Positions 1 through 8,757 are shown, counted from the first letter of the stretch. The stretch: DNA of 41,982 bases from Herbivorax alkaliphila (GCF_030848475.1 NZ_JAVDDS010000035.1:1-41982), one strand, 5' to 3'. Notes: generated from the sequence alone by a model not told the origin. A program made the numbers and translations.

Positions 1-3000
1 CTCTTGCAAGCTGGTTTGACCTTATATTTAATTCTCTATATGTAACTTTCTGCTCTTCATATACCACTGCTATGTTATCAGGATTCTTTTCTACCTGATC
101 TTCAAATAGTTCTTGTATCGTCTTATCTTTTGGATACTCTGCTTTTGGATACTCTGCTTTTGGATCATTAAACTCATCTAGCATTCTGTCTTTTTCATTG
201 TCTGATAATATTTGAATATCCGCTATCTTCTCATCAGGTTTTTTTGATATTATATCTAAAATGTTAATATAATGCTCTGCCAGCCTTTCTACAGTTTCTT
301 TTTTAAATAGCTTTGTACAATATTCTACGTTTACTCTTAATGTATCTGTTTCAACAACTTCCATAGTAATATCAAAAGTTGTTGTTTTCTTGTTTAATTC
401 TATTGGCGTAGCTTTAACATTTTTTATTAGAATATTTCCTAAATCCTCATTTTGAAAAACAAATGCAACATTAAACAATGGATTTCTGTTCTTTTCCGTC
501 TCTATATTCAATTTGCTTATAAGATTTTCAAATTGGTACTCTTGATTTTCATAAGCCTTTAGTTCATTTTCTTTAACCTCTTTTAAAAATTCTATAAAGG
601 ATTTAGACTCGTTAGGAAAACTCCGTATTGGTAATGTGTTTACAAACATTCCGATTAAGTTTTCTACTTCTTCACGTGTTCTACCTGAAGTAAATGTTCC
701 AACAATTATTTCTTCTTGTCCAGCATATTTTGATAGTAATATATTGTATGCAGAAAACAATAGCATGTATAAAGTTGTCTCCGTTTGTGTTGCTAGGCTC
801 TTAAGTTTTGTTACAAGTTTGTTTTCTAAAATCAGACTTATTTTATCTCCTTCAAAACTTTTTTCTATATATTTACTATAATCTGTTTGTAAATCTAATG
901 TAGGTAATTCCCCTGAAAATTTATTTATCCAGTATTTTTCTTGAATTTTTAATATTTGACTATCTAGCAATTCATTATGCCATTTTGCATAGTCTTTATA
1001 TTGAACCCTAGGCTTTGGCAAATCTTTCCCTTCATAAAGTTCACTAATTTCTCTAAATATTACTCCTAAAGAAACACCGTCAGATATAATATGGTGCATA
1101 TCAAGAATAATCACATTTCTATTATCATGTATTTTATATAGTCCTACCCTTATTAATGGTGCCTTTGACAAATCAAAAGGTTTTATAAATTCAAAAAGAG
1201 TTTTACTTATTTCTTCTTCTTTTATTTGGGAATACTCAATTTTAAAATCAACTTCCTTATTTACTCTTTGTATTGGTTCTCCATTAACTTCTCCAAATGA
1301 TGTTCTTAAAGCTTCATGCCTGTTTATAAGTTTCTTTATTGCAATATCTAACCTTTCTACATCAACATCTCCTTCTAGATCATAGGCAGCACAAATATTA
1401 TATGTTGTTCCGATTTCTTCTTGTTGGTGTAATATGTATTGCCTTTTTTGTTGTGAAGATAATTTATAGTATTCACTTTCATTTACACTCTCTATTTCTA
1501 TATAATCTTTTTTAGTTGACGATTCTATGTACTTTGAAATCTCAACGATATTTTTTAATGTGAATATATTATTTAATGTACTTTGAATATTGAATTCTTT
1601 TTCAATCCTATACACCAACATTGATGCCTTCAGGGAATCTCCCCCCATATTAAAAAAGCTGGTATATACACTTACCTTTTTAATACCTAAAATGTTTTTA
1701 AATAAATGTTGTAGTTTGATTTGAGTAGGATTTTCAACTAACTCTTCTTCAACTACTTCTTCATTTATTAAACTTCTATCCATGAGCTTTTCTAATATTT
1801 TTCTATCAAACTTTCCATTTGGAGTTAGAGGAAACTCATCTAGTTGTATAAAGTGTACCGGAATCATATATTCTGGCAACAAATTTGAGAGGTATTGAGT
1901 TATGTTGGTTGAACACAACTCATCATCCGAAGTAAAATAAGCACACAGCTGTTTTTGTTCTAAATTCTTTCCATGTACTAAGACTACACTCTCTTTTATA
2001 TTTGGATGAATGTTTAATTTTGATTCAATTTCAGCTAATTCTATTCGATATCCTCGTATTTTTACCTGCTGATCCTTTCTTCCAAGAAACTCTATATATC
2101 CTTCTTTATGCAGTATTCCATAATCACCTGTTTTATAAATATCACCAAAATAAGGGTGTTTTATAAATGCCTTTTTAGTCGTCTCTAAATTATTTATATA
2201 TCCTTTTGCTACTCCCTTGCCACCGATATATAATTCACCTTTTACACCCACAGGACATAATTTCAGCTCTTCAGTAAGTACATAAAATTTTTGGTTAGCT
2301 AAAGGCATTCCATAAGGTATGCTGTTAAATTCAGGCTTTATTTCTTTTATAGGGTAATAGATAGACCATATTGATGCTTCTGTTGCACCACCAAGGCTTA
2401 CTAATTCAGCACTTACAAAATGTTTTTTCACTTTATCAGGTAGCTTTAATGATATCCAATCTCCACTTAACAATACTAATCTTAGCTTAGTATTTATAAA
2501 ACAATCTTCCAAACTTTCAACCAACATGTCCATTATAGCAGGAACTGAGTTCCAAATAGTTATTTCATTAGAACTAATTACTTTAATTAAGTTTCCTATA
2601 TCTCTTTGATCTTGTATTTGAACCAAAGCAGCACCAGTACTTAATGCTCCAAAAATATCATACACAGATAGGTCAAAACACATAGATGATAAACCTATTA
2701 TCCTATCATTAGAATTGACATTAAACTTTTGATTAATATCTAGTATTGTATTAACAACAGCTTGGTGAGTTATCATTACTCCTTTAGGATTGCCTGTACT
2801 ACCAGAAGTGTATATAACATATGCTAAATCTTTACTTGATACATCACTTTTAACAGCGTGAACTGAGTATTTTAAAATCTTTTGCTCTAATATTTCATCT
2901 GCATCTAAAACTATTTTACAATTGCTATTGTTTAATATGTATTTTTTCCTCTCTTCTGGATACTCTGGTTCAATAGGTACATATATTCCACCTGCTTTTA

Positions 3001-3325
3001 ATATTCCCAACATATTAACAATAGTTTTTATATTACGTTTTGCTATTAAACCTATCAAATCTCCTCTTTTTATGCCTTGCTCTAGTAAAAAATTAGATAT
3101 TTGATTTGACTTCTCATTTAATTCTCTGTATGTAATTTTTTCGTTTTCAAAAATAACTGCTATGTTTTCAGGAGTCTTTTCTACTTGCTCTTCAAACAGC
3201 TTATGCAATGTCTTATTGTTTTCAATGGAAATATCTGTGTCATTAAAAGAATTTATTAACATAACCTCATCTTGCATTAGATTATCACAAACGTTTAATT
3301 TGTTTTTCTCATTCTTATTACTCAT
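1..3325 (-). CDS. Non-ribosomal peptide synthetase, N-terminal part (A-T-C-A...), cut by window edge
   Basis: The minus-strand frame is open from ATG at 3323-3325 (preceded by AGGGGGAA) to base 1, about 1108 codons. Domain order is adenylation (about residues 40-520, core motif YTSGSTGNPKG near 175, KIRGYRIE near 425), carrier protein (GGDSLKAS near 563, the serine that takes phosphopantetheine), condensation (HHIISDG near 743), then the start of a second adenylation domain. No condensation domain precedes the first adenylation domain, so this looks like a loading module. Aligning by eye to GrsA gives specificity positions DLYNLSLIWK, the code known for cysteine. The condensation domain has the normal HHxxxDG, not the DxxxxD of heterocyclization domains, so a thiazoline is not predicted at this step. 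The product is unknown because the rest lies outside the window. Confidence 0.93.
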   Translation of the reverse strand, partial: MSNKNEKNKLNVCDNLMQDEVMLINSFNDTDISIENNKTLHKLFEEQVEKTPENIAVIFENEKITYRELNEKSNQISNFLLEQGIKRGDLIGLIAKRNIKTIVNMLGILKAGGIYVPIEPEYPEERKKYILNNSNCKIVLDADEILEQKILKYSVHAVKSDVSSKDLAYVIYTSGSTGNPKGVMITHQAVVNTILDINQKFNVNSNDRIIGLSSMCFDLSVYDIFGALSTGAALVQIQDQRDIGNLIKVISSNEITIWNSVPAIMDMLVESLEDCFINTKLRLVLLSGDWISLKLPDKVKKHFVSAELVSLGGATEASIWSIYYPIKEIKPEFNSIPYGMPLANQKFYVLTEELKLCPVGVKGELYIGGKGVAKGYINNLETTKKAFIKHPYFGDIYKTGDYGILHKEGYIEFLGRKDQQVKIRGYRIELAEIESKLNIHPNIKESVVLVHGKNLEQKQLCAYFTSDDELCSTNITQYLSNLLPEYMIPVHFIQLDEFPLTPNGKFDRKILEKLMDRSLINEEVVEEELVENPTQIKLQHLFKNILGIKKVSVYTSFFNMGGDSLKASMLVYRIEKEFNIQSTLNNIFTLKNIVEISKYIESSTKKDYIEIESVNESEYYKLSSQQKRQYILHQQEEIGTTYNICAAYDLEGDVDVERLDIAIKKLINRHEALRTSFGEVNGEPIQRVNKEVDFKIEYSQIKEEEISKTLFEFIKPFDLSKAPLIRVGLYKIHDNRNVIILDMHHIISDGVSLGVIFREISELYEGKDLPKPRVQYKDYAKWHNELLDSQILKIQEKYWINKFSGELPTLDLQTDYSKYIEKSFEGDKISLILENKLVTKLKSLATQTETTLYMLLFSAYNILLSKYAGQEEIIVGTFTSGRTREEVENLIGMFVNTLPIRSFPNESKSFIEFLKEVKENELKAYENQEYQFENLISKLNIETEKNRNPLFNVAFVFQNEDLGNILIKNVKATPIELNKKTTTFDITMEVVETDTLRVNVEYCTKLFKKETVERLAEHYINILDIISKKPDEKIADIQILSDNEKDRMLDEFNDPKAEYPKAEYPKDKTIQELFEDQVEKNPDNIAVVYEEQKVTYRELNIRSNQLAR

Positions 3326-3457
3326 ATTTTATTCCCCCTGTTTAAATTAATTAATTATTATTTTATAAAAATATTAATACCTTTTCTCTTATTAACCCTA
3401 ACATTCTATCACTATTTTGTTATTATTATATACATAAATTCTATTTTTGACAACATA

Positions 3458-3486
3458 ATTATACCATATGCTTTTTGCTATGTGAA
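3458..3486 (-). promoter_or_regulatory. Sigma-A promoter of the NRPS gene
   Basis: Read on the minus strand: TTCACA (3481-3486), 17 bases, then a perfect TATAAT (3458-3463). This leaves a leader of about 125 bases before the NRPS start at 3325. The rest of the 310-base gap between the LysR gene and the NRPS gene is AT-rich and shows no other gene. Confidence 0.65.
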
Positions 3487-3635
3487 CTTTTTTAAATACG
3501 ATTTTTTCATTTTAACAAAAATAACTTTAATATTTTATGTTATCTAATGATGTTTTATGAAGAATTGTATTAAATGTCTCTTATTTTTTATCTTTTTCTA
3601 CTAAAAACCCTACTTTTATGGCAATGAACATATAA

Positions 3636-4541
3636 TTAAGCATCCACACCATTCCATCTCCAATTTAAAACAAAATCCCTAAACCTCTCTTCAATTGGTG
3701 AAAGGCACCTGTTTTTACAATAAACCAAGCTAAACTTTCTCTCAAGCTCTAAATCCTTAATTTCATATTTTTTTAACTGTCCTGACGCAACTTCACGTTT
3801 TACAGAAATCTCAGACACTAAACCAATACCAACATCTAATGCAACCATTTTTTTTATGGTTTCTAAGCTGTCATTTATTGTATGTGAACCAAATATACTC
3901 ATGTCCAATTTCTTTTTTTTCAAAGCATTTTCAAAAAGAATTCTTGTTCCCGAACCTTCTTCCCTCAGCAAAATATCTTCCCCCTCAAGGCTTTCTATAC
4001 CAACAGCATCTAGAGGAAATTTCTTTTTAGGAGAAGTAATGAGTACCAGTCTGTCATCATAAAAATCAATATATTCAAGGGCATCCGAATGATGTCTTGC
4101 CCCAACAAAGCCAAAATTAATTGTTCCAGAAAGAATTTTATCCAAAACTTTTTTTGAATCTTTGTGACGAATGGAAAAATGCACTAAAGGATATTTTTCT
4201 TTAAATCCCTTAACAATATAAGGTAAAAGGTACTGTTCAGGTATTGTGCTAGCGTATATTTCCATCACTCCCTCAATACCCTTTTTATATATGCTAAGAG
4301 CGTGCTCAGCTTTTGAATAAATGTTGACCAGTTCCAGTGCATAACGATAAAAAAGCATCCCACCTTCTGTTAAAGAGATGTTTTTGTTTTTTCTATTAAA
4401 CAATTTAATTCCAAGTTCACTCTCTAATTTTTGTACATTGCTAGTGACAGTTGGCTGAGAGATAAATAACATATCTGCAGCCTTTGAAAAGCTCTTTTTT
4501 TGAGCTACTGCAACAAAAATCTTGACTCGACTAAACTCCAT
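3636..4541 (-). CDS. LysR-family regulator of the selenium cluster
   Basis: 301 residues, the normal LysR length. The N-terminal winged helix-turn-helix is clear (SFSKAADMLFISQPTVTSNV, about residues 18-37), followed by a substrate-binding effector domain. ATG at 4541 has AAGGGGAT upstream. The gene begins 10 bases after the end of the cysteine desulfurase-like gene, so the two are probably one transcript, divergent from yedE-selD. LysR proteins in this exact neighbourhood are known as selenium-metabolism-associated LysR regulators. The effector (a selenium or sulfur species) and the binding sites are not known from this sequence; the 300-base divergent region 5698-5997 is the obvious target. 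Confidence 0.88.
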   Translation of the reverse strand: MEFSRVKIFVAVAQKKSFSKAADMLFISQPTVTSNVQKLESELGIKLFNRKNKNISLTEGGMLFYRYALELVNIYSKAEHALSIYKKGIEGVMEIYASTIPEQYLLPYIVKGFKEKYPLVHFSIRHKDSKKVLDKILSGTINFGFVGARHHSDALEYIDFYDDRLVLITSPKKKFPLDAVGIESLEGEDILLREEGSGTRILFENALKKKKLDMSIFGSHTINDSLETIKKMVALDVGIGLVSEISVKREVASGQLKKYEIKDLELERKFSLVYCKNRCLSPIEERFRDFVLNWRWNGVDA

Positions 4542-4551
4542 ATTATCCCCT

Positions 4552-5697
4552 TCATCCTAATTTATATAAACAATCTGCTGCATATAAAATATCTTCTTCC
4601 CTGTGAAAGTGACTAAATCCAAAACGCACAGTACCTTCTGGAAAAGTACCCAGTGTCTTATGTGCTGAAGGTGCACAGTGCATTCCGCTTCGAGTCATAA
4701 TTCCAAACTCTGATGAGAGGCGGTGTGCCATCTCTCCATTGTCCCTATCTTTAAAGTTAACTGAAATTACTCCTGTCCTTCCCTTTATATCTTTCTTTCC
4801 TATTATATCAACATGATCCATATTCATTAATCTTTCTAAAAATACCGACATAAGTTGCATCTCTTTTTCATAAATCTTTTGAATTCCTTCTTTTTGTAAA
4901 TATTTCAGTGATGCGTTAAGTCCATAAATTCCAGGCACATTTGGAGTTCCCGCTTCAAATTTATCAGGCATATAAGAAGGTTGTACTTCTGCATCGGACA
5001 AGCTTCCCGTACCTCCTTCAATAAAAGTTGATAACCTATTGGAGAGTTCCTCTTTTAACATAAATCCACCTATTCCCTGTGGACCTAATAATCCCTTATG
5101 CCCAGTAAAAGCAATGGCATCTGCGCACAAATCATCAAAATCAACTATTATAGTTCCTGCTGTTTGAGCAGCATCTATAATAAACCACAGGGCTTTTTCC
5201 TTACAAACTTTGCCAACTTCCTCTAAATTTAAAATGGTTCCACAAACATTAGAGGCATGTGTCATAACCACTCCCTTTGTGTTAGAACCAATTAACGGCA
5301 GTAAATCTTTTGGGTCAAGACTACCGTCATTTTGGCATAATACTCTAGAAAATGAAACCCCTATTTCTTCAAGTGCATTAAGAGGTCTCATGACAGCATT
5401 ATGTTCCATAGAAGAAACTATTACATGATCTCCACTTTTAAAAATCCCCTTCATCAGTATATTAAGACTTTCAGTAATATTTTTTGTAAAAACAACATTT
5501 TCAGGCTTGTCAAAACCAAAAAGTGAACAAAGCAACTCCCTTGTTTCAAAAATCACATCTTCTACTTCAAAAGAATTGGAATAAGCACCTCTATTGGCAC
5601 TTGCACCTATATCAGTTAAATACTTGTACACATTTTGGGCTACTCCTGGAGCCTTTGGAAATGATGTTGCTCCATTATCCATATAAATACTCTTCAC
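4552..5697 (-). CDS. Cysteine desulfurase / selenocysteine lyase-like PLP enzyme
   Basis: 381 residues, class V aminotransferase fold. The PLP lysine is in the motif TGHKGLLGPQG (K201) and the active-site cysteine in RSGMHCAPSAHKTLG (C341); HN near residues 99-100 and DAAQTAG at 175-181 are also typical. Such enzymes take sulfur from cysteine, or selenium from selenocysteine, as a Cys-bound persulfide or perselenide. GTG at 5697 is chosen as start because MKSIYMDNGATS matches the family N-terminus and AGGGGTG lies just upstream. Its place at the head of the LysR operon, divergent from yedE-selD, suggests a role in moving selenium rather than general Fe-S assembly. Sequence alone cannot separate the two substrates. 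Confidence 0.9.
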   Translation of the reverse strand: MKSIYMDNGATSFPKAPGVAQNVYKYLTDIGASANRGAYSNSFEVEDVIFETRELLCSLFGFDKPENVVFTKNITESLNILMKGIFKSGDHVIVSSMEHNAVMRPLNALEEIGVSFSRVLCQNDGSLDPKDLLPLIGSNTKGVVMTHASNVCGTILNLEEVGKVCKEKALWFIIDAAQTAGTIIVDFDDLCADAIAFTGHKGLLGPQGIGGFMLKEELSNRLSTFIEGGTGSLSDAEVQPSYMPDKFEAGTPNVPGIYGLNASLKYLQKEGIQKIYEKEMQLMSVFLERLMNMDHVDIIGKKDIKGRTGVISVNFKDRDNGEMAHRLSSEFGIMTRSGMHCAPSAHKTLGTFPEGTVRFGFSHFHREEDILYAADCLYKLG

Positions 5698-5937
5698 AAT
5701 ACACCCCTATCAGTATTTTGATTAATATTACAGTGTTTTTAAAGCTACTATATACTAATCTTTCACACAATATGTTGTCCTACTCAGAAAGCAACACTAC
5801 TAAATATTGTATGAAAAAAATAAATTCTGATTGTTTTAAAACACTCTCTATTATACCTTAAAATCAATTTATAAGGCAAATTTTATTTATTTTCGTAATA
5901 TCAAAGACCTTAGTTATTTGTTTTTGTTATTTTACTA

Positions 5938-5965
5938 TTGAAATAAACATTGTTAAAATTATAAA
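5938..5965 (+). promoter_or_regulatory. Promoter of the yedE-selD operon in the divergent region
   Basis: TTGAAA (5938-5943), 16 bases, TATAAA (5960-5965), followed by AAAGGGG (5981-5987) and ATG at 5998. The 300-base region 5698-5997 separates the two divergent selenium operons and is otherwise AT-rich with no gene. It is where the LysR protein would be expected to bind; I could not pick out a convincing site by eye. Confidence 0.5.
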
Positions 5966-5997
5966 AGCATTTATTTTTGTAAAGGGGTTATTATTGT

Positions 5998-7062
5998 ATG
6001 AAGGGGAAATTAGGAATTATTATTACTGGGGGAATAGTTGGTTTATTTTCTGTTCTTCTAGTCTATTTTGGCAATCCAGCAAATATGGGCTTTTGTATAG
6101 CATGTTTTCTTCGGGATATAGCAGGTGGAATTGGTCTTCACCGTGCAGAAGTTGTGCAATATATACGTCCTGAAGTAATAGGTCTTGTTTTAGGTGCATT
6201 TATTTTAGCTTCTAACAATAAAGAATTTTCATCTAAAGGTGGTTCGTCACCTTTTACTAGATTTGTCCTATCAATTATCGTAATGATTGGGGCTCTTGTC
6301 TTTTTAGGCTGCCCTCTACGAATGGTTCTTAGAATTGCAGGAGGCGACTTTAATGCAATACTAGGATTAGCTGGATTTGTTTTTGGTATTTATGTTGGAA
6401 TTTTCTTTCTAAATAAAGGATTTAACCTCAAAAGAAGTTATAAACTCACAAAATCGGAAGGGTATATATTTCCAACTATTAATATCGCATTGCTAATATT
6501 ACTTATTGCATCACCTGCTTTTTTGTTTTTCAGTACGTCAGGTCCTGGAGCATCTACAGCACCACTCTGGATAGCTCTTGGAGCAGGTTTAATTGTTGGT
6601 GCCCTTGCACAAAAGTCAAGAATTTGCACCGTGGGTGGTGTTAGAGATATGATTCTTTTTCGTGACTCCCAGCTTTTACTTGGTTTATTGGGAATTATAA
6701 TAGTAAGCTTTATCGGAAATTTGCTGTTTGGCTACTTTAATCCTGGATTTGCAGAGCAACCCATTGCTCATACAGATGGAGTATGGAATTTTCTGGGGAT
6801 GGCATTAGCAGGATGGGCTTCTGTTCTTCTTGGTGGTTGCCCTATGAGACAACTAATTTTGGCTGGTGAAGGTAATACTGATTCAGCTATAAGTGTAATA
6901 GGTTTGCTTGTTGGAGCAGCCATTAGCCATAACTTTGGATTGGCATCTAGTCCAAGTGGAGCTACTGCAAATGGAAAAATTTCTGTTGGTATTTGTATTT
7001 TGGCTCTTTTGATAATATCATGGGTCAATTCAGAATTTTTACTTAAAAATAAGGAATCTTAA
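5998..7062 (+). CDS. yedE: YedE-family putative selenium transporter (membrane protein)
   Basis: 354 residues, almost entirely hydrophobic segments with about ten membrane spans, the size expected for YedE/YeeE proteins. Cysteine-containing family motifs are visible: MGFCIACFLRDIAGG near residues 30-44, GCPLRMVLRIAGGD near 104-117, and GGCPMRQLILAGEGN near 280. These match the YedE subgroup linked to selenium metabolism. YeeE relatives carry thiosulfate; selenium transport for YedE is inferred in the field mostly from gene neighbourhood. It leads the operon with yedF, DUF3343 and selD. ATG at 5998 has AAAGGGG ten bases upstream. Confidence 0.88.
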   Translation: MKGKLGIIITGGIVGLFSVLLVYFGNPANMGFCIACFLRDIAGGIGLHRAEVVQYIRPEVIGLVLGAFILASNNKEFSSKGGSSPFTRFVLSIIVMIGALVFLGCPLRMVLRIAGGDFNAILGLAGFVFGIYVGIFFLNKGFNLKRSYKLTKSEGYIFPTINIALLILLIASPAFLFFSTSGPGASTAPLWIALGAGLIVGALAQKSRICTVGGVRDMILFRDSQLLLGLLGIIIVSFIGNLLFGYFNPGFAEQPIAHTDGVWNFLGMALAGWASVLLGGCPMRQLILAGEGNTDSAISVIGLLVGAAISHNFGLASSPSGATANGKISVGICILALLIISWVNSEFLLKNKES

Positions 7063-7076
7063 AATAGGAGGTAAAT

Positions 7077-7283
7077 ATGAAGACAATTGATACATGTGGT
7101 ATGAGTTGCCCTCAACCGGTGCTCATGACAAAAAAAGCTCTAGATGTGGAAAAAGAAGGTGTAGATGTTATTGTAGATAACAATACTGCAAAGGAAAATG
7201 TTCAACGCTTTATAGAAAATGCTGGGTATTTGGTAGAAATTGAAGAAAAGGATGGCACCTTTGTGCTAAAGGCAAGAAAATGA
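7077..7283 (+). CDS. yedF: YedF: TusA/SirA-like sulfur or selenium carrier
   Basis: 68 residues, the full length of a TusA-fold protein. The family motif is present: DTCGMSCPQPVLMTKKAL, with the carrier cysteine in CPQP (C11). TusA-type proteins hold sulfur as a persulfide on this cysteine; in this context a perselenide role is inferred. TAGGAGGT lies just before ATG at 7077, 14 bases after yedE. Its stop overlaps the start of the next gene by four bases (ATGA), so translation is coupled. Confidence 0.92.
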   Translation: MKTIDTCGMSCPQPVLMTKKALDVEKEGVDVIVDNNTAKENVQRFIENAGYLVEIEEKDGTFVLKARK

Positions 7284-7525
7284 GCAAAGAATACCAAGTG
7301 CTTTTTTTTACACATACTGGAGCAATAAAGTTTAAAAGAATTATGAAAAAGGAAGATATATCATGTGAGTTAATGCCTGTACCAAGAGCATTGAGCTCAA
7401 ACTGTGGTGTGAGTGCTCGTATTTATTATGACGGTCAGGCAAACAATTTAGTTAACGATCAGGTAGAGAAAATTTTTCAAAATAACAATGGGGATTACGC
7501 CCTTATATTTAGTTCAGATAGTTGA
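7280..7525 (+). CDS. DUF3343 putative Se/S carrier-like protein
   Basis: 81 residues, the typical DUF3343 size. The start (EYQVLFFTHTGAIKFKRIM) and the later PVPRALSSNCGVSARI, with a single cysteine (C42), match this family, which is regularly found between yedF and selD in selenium-using Firmicutes. A carrier or partner role for YedF is inferred from context; no biochemistry is implied by the sequence. ATG at 7280 overlaps the yedF stop. Confidence 0.85.
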   Translation: MSKEYQVLFFTHTGAIKFKRIMKKEDISCELMPVPRALSSNCGVSARIYYDGQANNLVNDQVEKIFQNNNGDYALIFSSDS

Positions 7526-7558
7526 TATAAAAACATAAGCCATGTACAATTAAAGTGA

Positions 7559-7650
7559 CTTATAAAAGATTAGTTCTTTTTAGCTACAGCATGTAAGTAG
7601 CTCTAGTAATGCTATTTACTGCTAAATCTAATTTTTACTAGAACTATAAG
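7559..7650 (+). promoter_or_regulatory. Foldable leader between DUF3343 and selD (three-way junction candidate)
   Basis: By eye the RNA can form a compact junction: closing stem TAGTT (7571-7575) with AACTA (7642-7646); stem AGCTAC (7582-7587) with GTAGCT (7597-7602); and directly next to it CTAGTAA (7603-7609) with TTACTAG (7635-7641). An outer CTTAT/ATAAG pair (7559-7563/7646-7650) could extend the closing stem. The selD ribosome site GAGAGGAGG starts right after it. This may be a cis-regulator or mRNA-stability element; I do not recognise a known riboswitch. Confidence 0.35.
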
Positions 7651-7670
7651 AGAGGAGGACATTAAATACT

Positions 7671-8705
7671 ATGGATTATAAATTAACTCAAATGACAAAA
7701 TCTGCTGGATGAGCAGCTAAAATCTCACCAGAGATTTTGACACAGGTTCTGTGTCAATTACAAAAGCCTTCTCATAAAGACCTTTTAGTGGGCATTGATA
7801 CATCTGATGATGCAGCCGTTTATAAAATCAATGATGAAACTGCTTTGATTCAAACACTTGATTTTTTTACTCCTGTTGTTGATGACCCTTATATATTTGG
7901 TCAAATTGCTGCGGCTAATGCCCTAAGTGATGTTTACGCAATGGGTGGAGAACCTATACTGGCATTAAATATTGTCTGTTTCCCAGACTGTTTAGATCCT
8001 TCCGTTTTGTCAGAAATTTTGCGTGGTGGACAGGATAAAGTTATAGAGGCCGGTGCAGTATTAGCTGGAGGTCACAGTGTATCAGATGATGAACCTAAAT
8101 ATGGACTTTCAGTTTCAGGACTGGTACACCCTTCTAAAATCATGTCTAACGACAATGCCAAACCTGGAGATGTATTGATTTTGACAAAACCTTTAGGAGT
8201 CGGAATTATAAATACTGCAATAAAAGCAGATATGGCAAGTGAAAGGGCAATAAATGAAGCAATACTTTCAATGACTACATTAAACAGCTTTGGAAGTAAA
8301 GCAACTAAAAATATTAGTCAGGTACACAGCATCACTGATATTACTGGATTTGGATTATTAGGTCATGCAGTTGAAATGGCAAAGGGAAGTGGTGTTACTC
8401 TTAGCATTAACAGCAAAGATGTGCCATTTATAAAAGAAGCAAAAGAGTATGCCAATATGGGACTTATCCCTGGAGGTGCATATAAGAACAGAGATTTTTT
8501 TGCTAAGGAAATTTTCATAAATGAGCAAATTCCTGCTTTTATGCAAGATATACTTTTTGATCCTCAGACCTCAGGAGGATTACTGATTAGTGTCGCAAAA
8601 GAAGATTCTAAAAAGCTTTTAGAAAACTTAGCTTCATCACCAGTTTCTTTTGCACTTATTGGAAAGGTTGAAACTTTTTCTGATAAATATGTAGTTGTAG
8701 AATAG
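7671..8705 (+). CDS. selD: Selenophosphate synthetase SelD, selenocysteine-containing
   Basis: SelD makes selenophosphate from selenide and ATP. The true start is ATG 7671 with GAGAGGAGG upstream, giving 344 residues; codon 14 is TGA (7710-7712) in the motif QMTKSAG-U-AAKISPEIL. This is exactly where other SelDs have the catalytic Cys or Sec in the GC/UAAKI loop, so UGA is read as selenocysteine. Downstream family motifs are intact (DTSDDAAVYKI; LDFFTPVVDDPYIFGQIAA; ALSDVYAMGG; AGGHSV; TDITGFGLLGHA; PQTSGGLL). A conventional gene caller would begin at TTG 7737 and lose the active-site loop. The gene is the last of the yedE operon. Its product feeds Sec insertion (including its own) and MnmH, encoded at 36609-37709. 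Confidence 0.96.
7719..7757 (+). promoter_or_regulatory. Bacterial SECIS element in selD
   Basis: Two hairpins follow the UGA. The first pairs AAAATCTC (7719-7726) with GAGATTTT (7731-7738), loop ACCA. The second pairs TTGACACAG (7737-7745) with CTGTGTCAA (7749-7757), nine perfect pairs closed by loop GTT. The G-U of this loop is about 34 bases after the UGA, within the 16-37 base window known for SelB-binding bacterial SECIS loops. The second hairpin is therefore the likely SelB site; the role of the first is unknown. Confidence 0.75.
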
Positions 8706-8712
8706 AAAATTT

Positions 8713-8757
8713 TTACAACCATGAACAAGTTGCCATTGGCTCTTTTCATGGTTGTAA
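8713..8757. terminator. Hairpin between convergent selD and the HgdB-like gene
   Basis: TTACAACCATGAA (8713-8725) and TTCATGGTTGTAA (8745-8757) form 13 perfect pairs around a 19-base loop. It lies eight bases after the selD stop and before the end of the convergent gene. The T-run after the stem is weak, so it may act as a processing or stability end rather than a classic terminator. Confidence 0.55.

Noticed and set aside
7737-8705. SelD starting at TTG 7737 (322 residues)
   Set aside because: It lacks a ribosome site and the active-site loop; reading through TGA 7710-7712 from ATG 7671 restores a full SelD.
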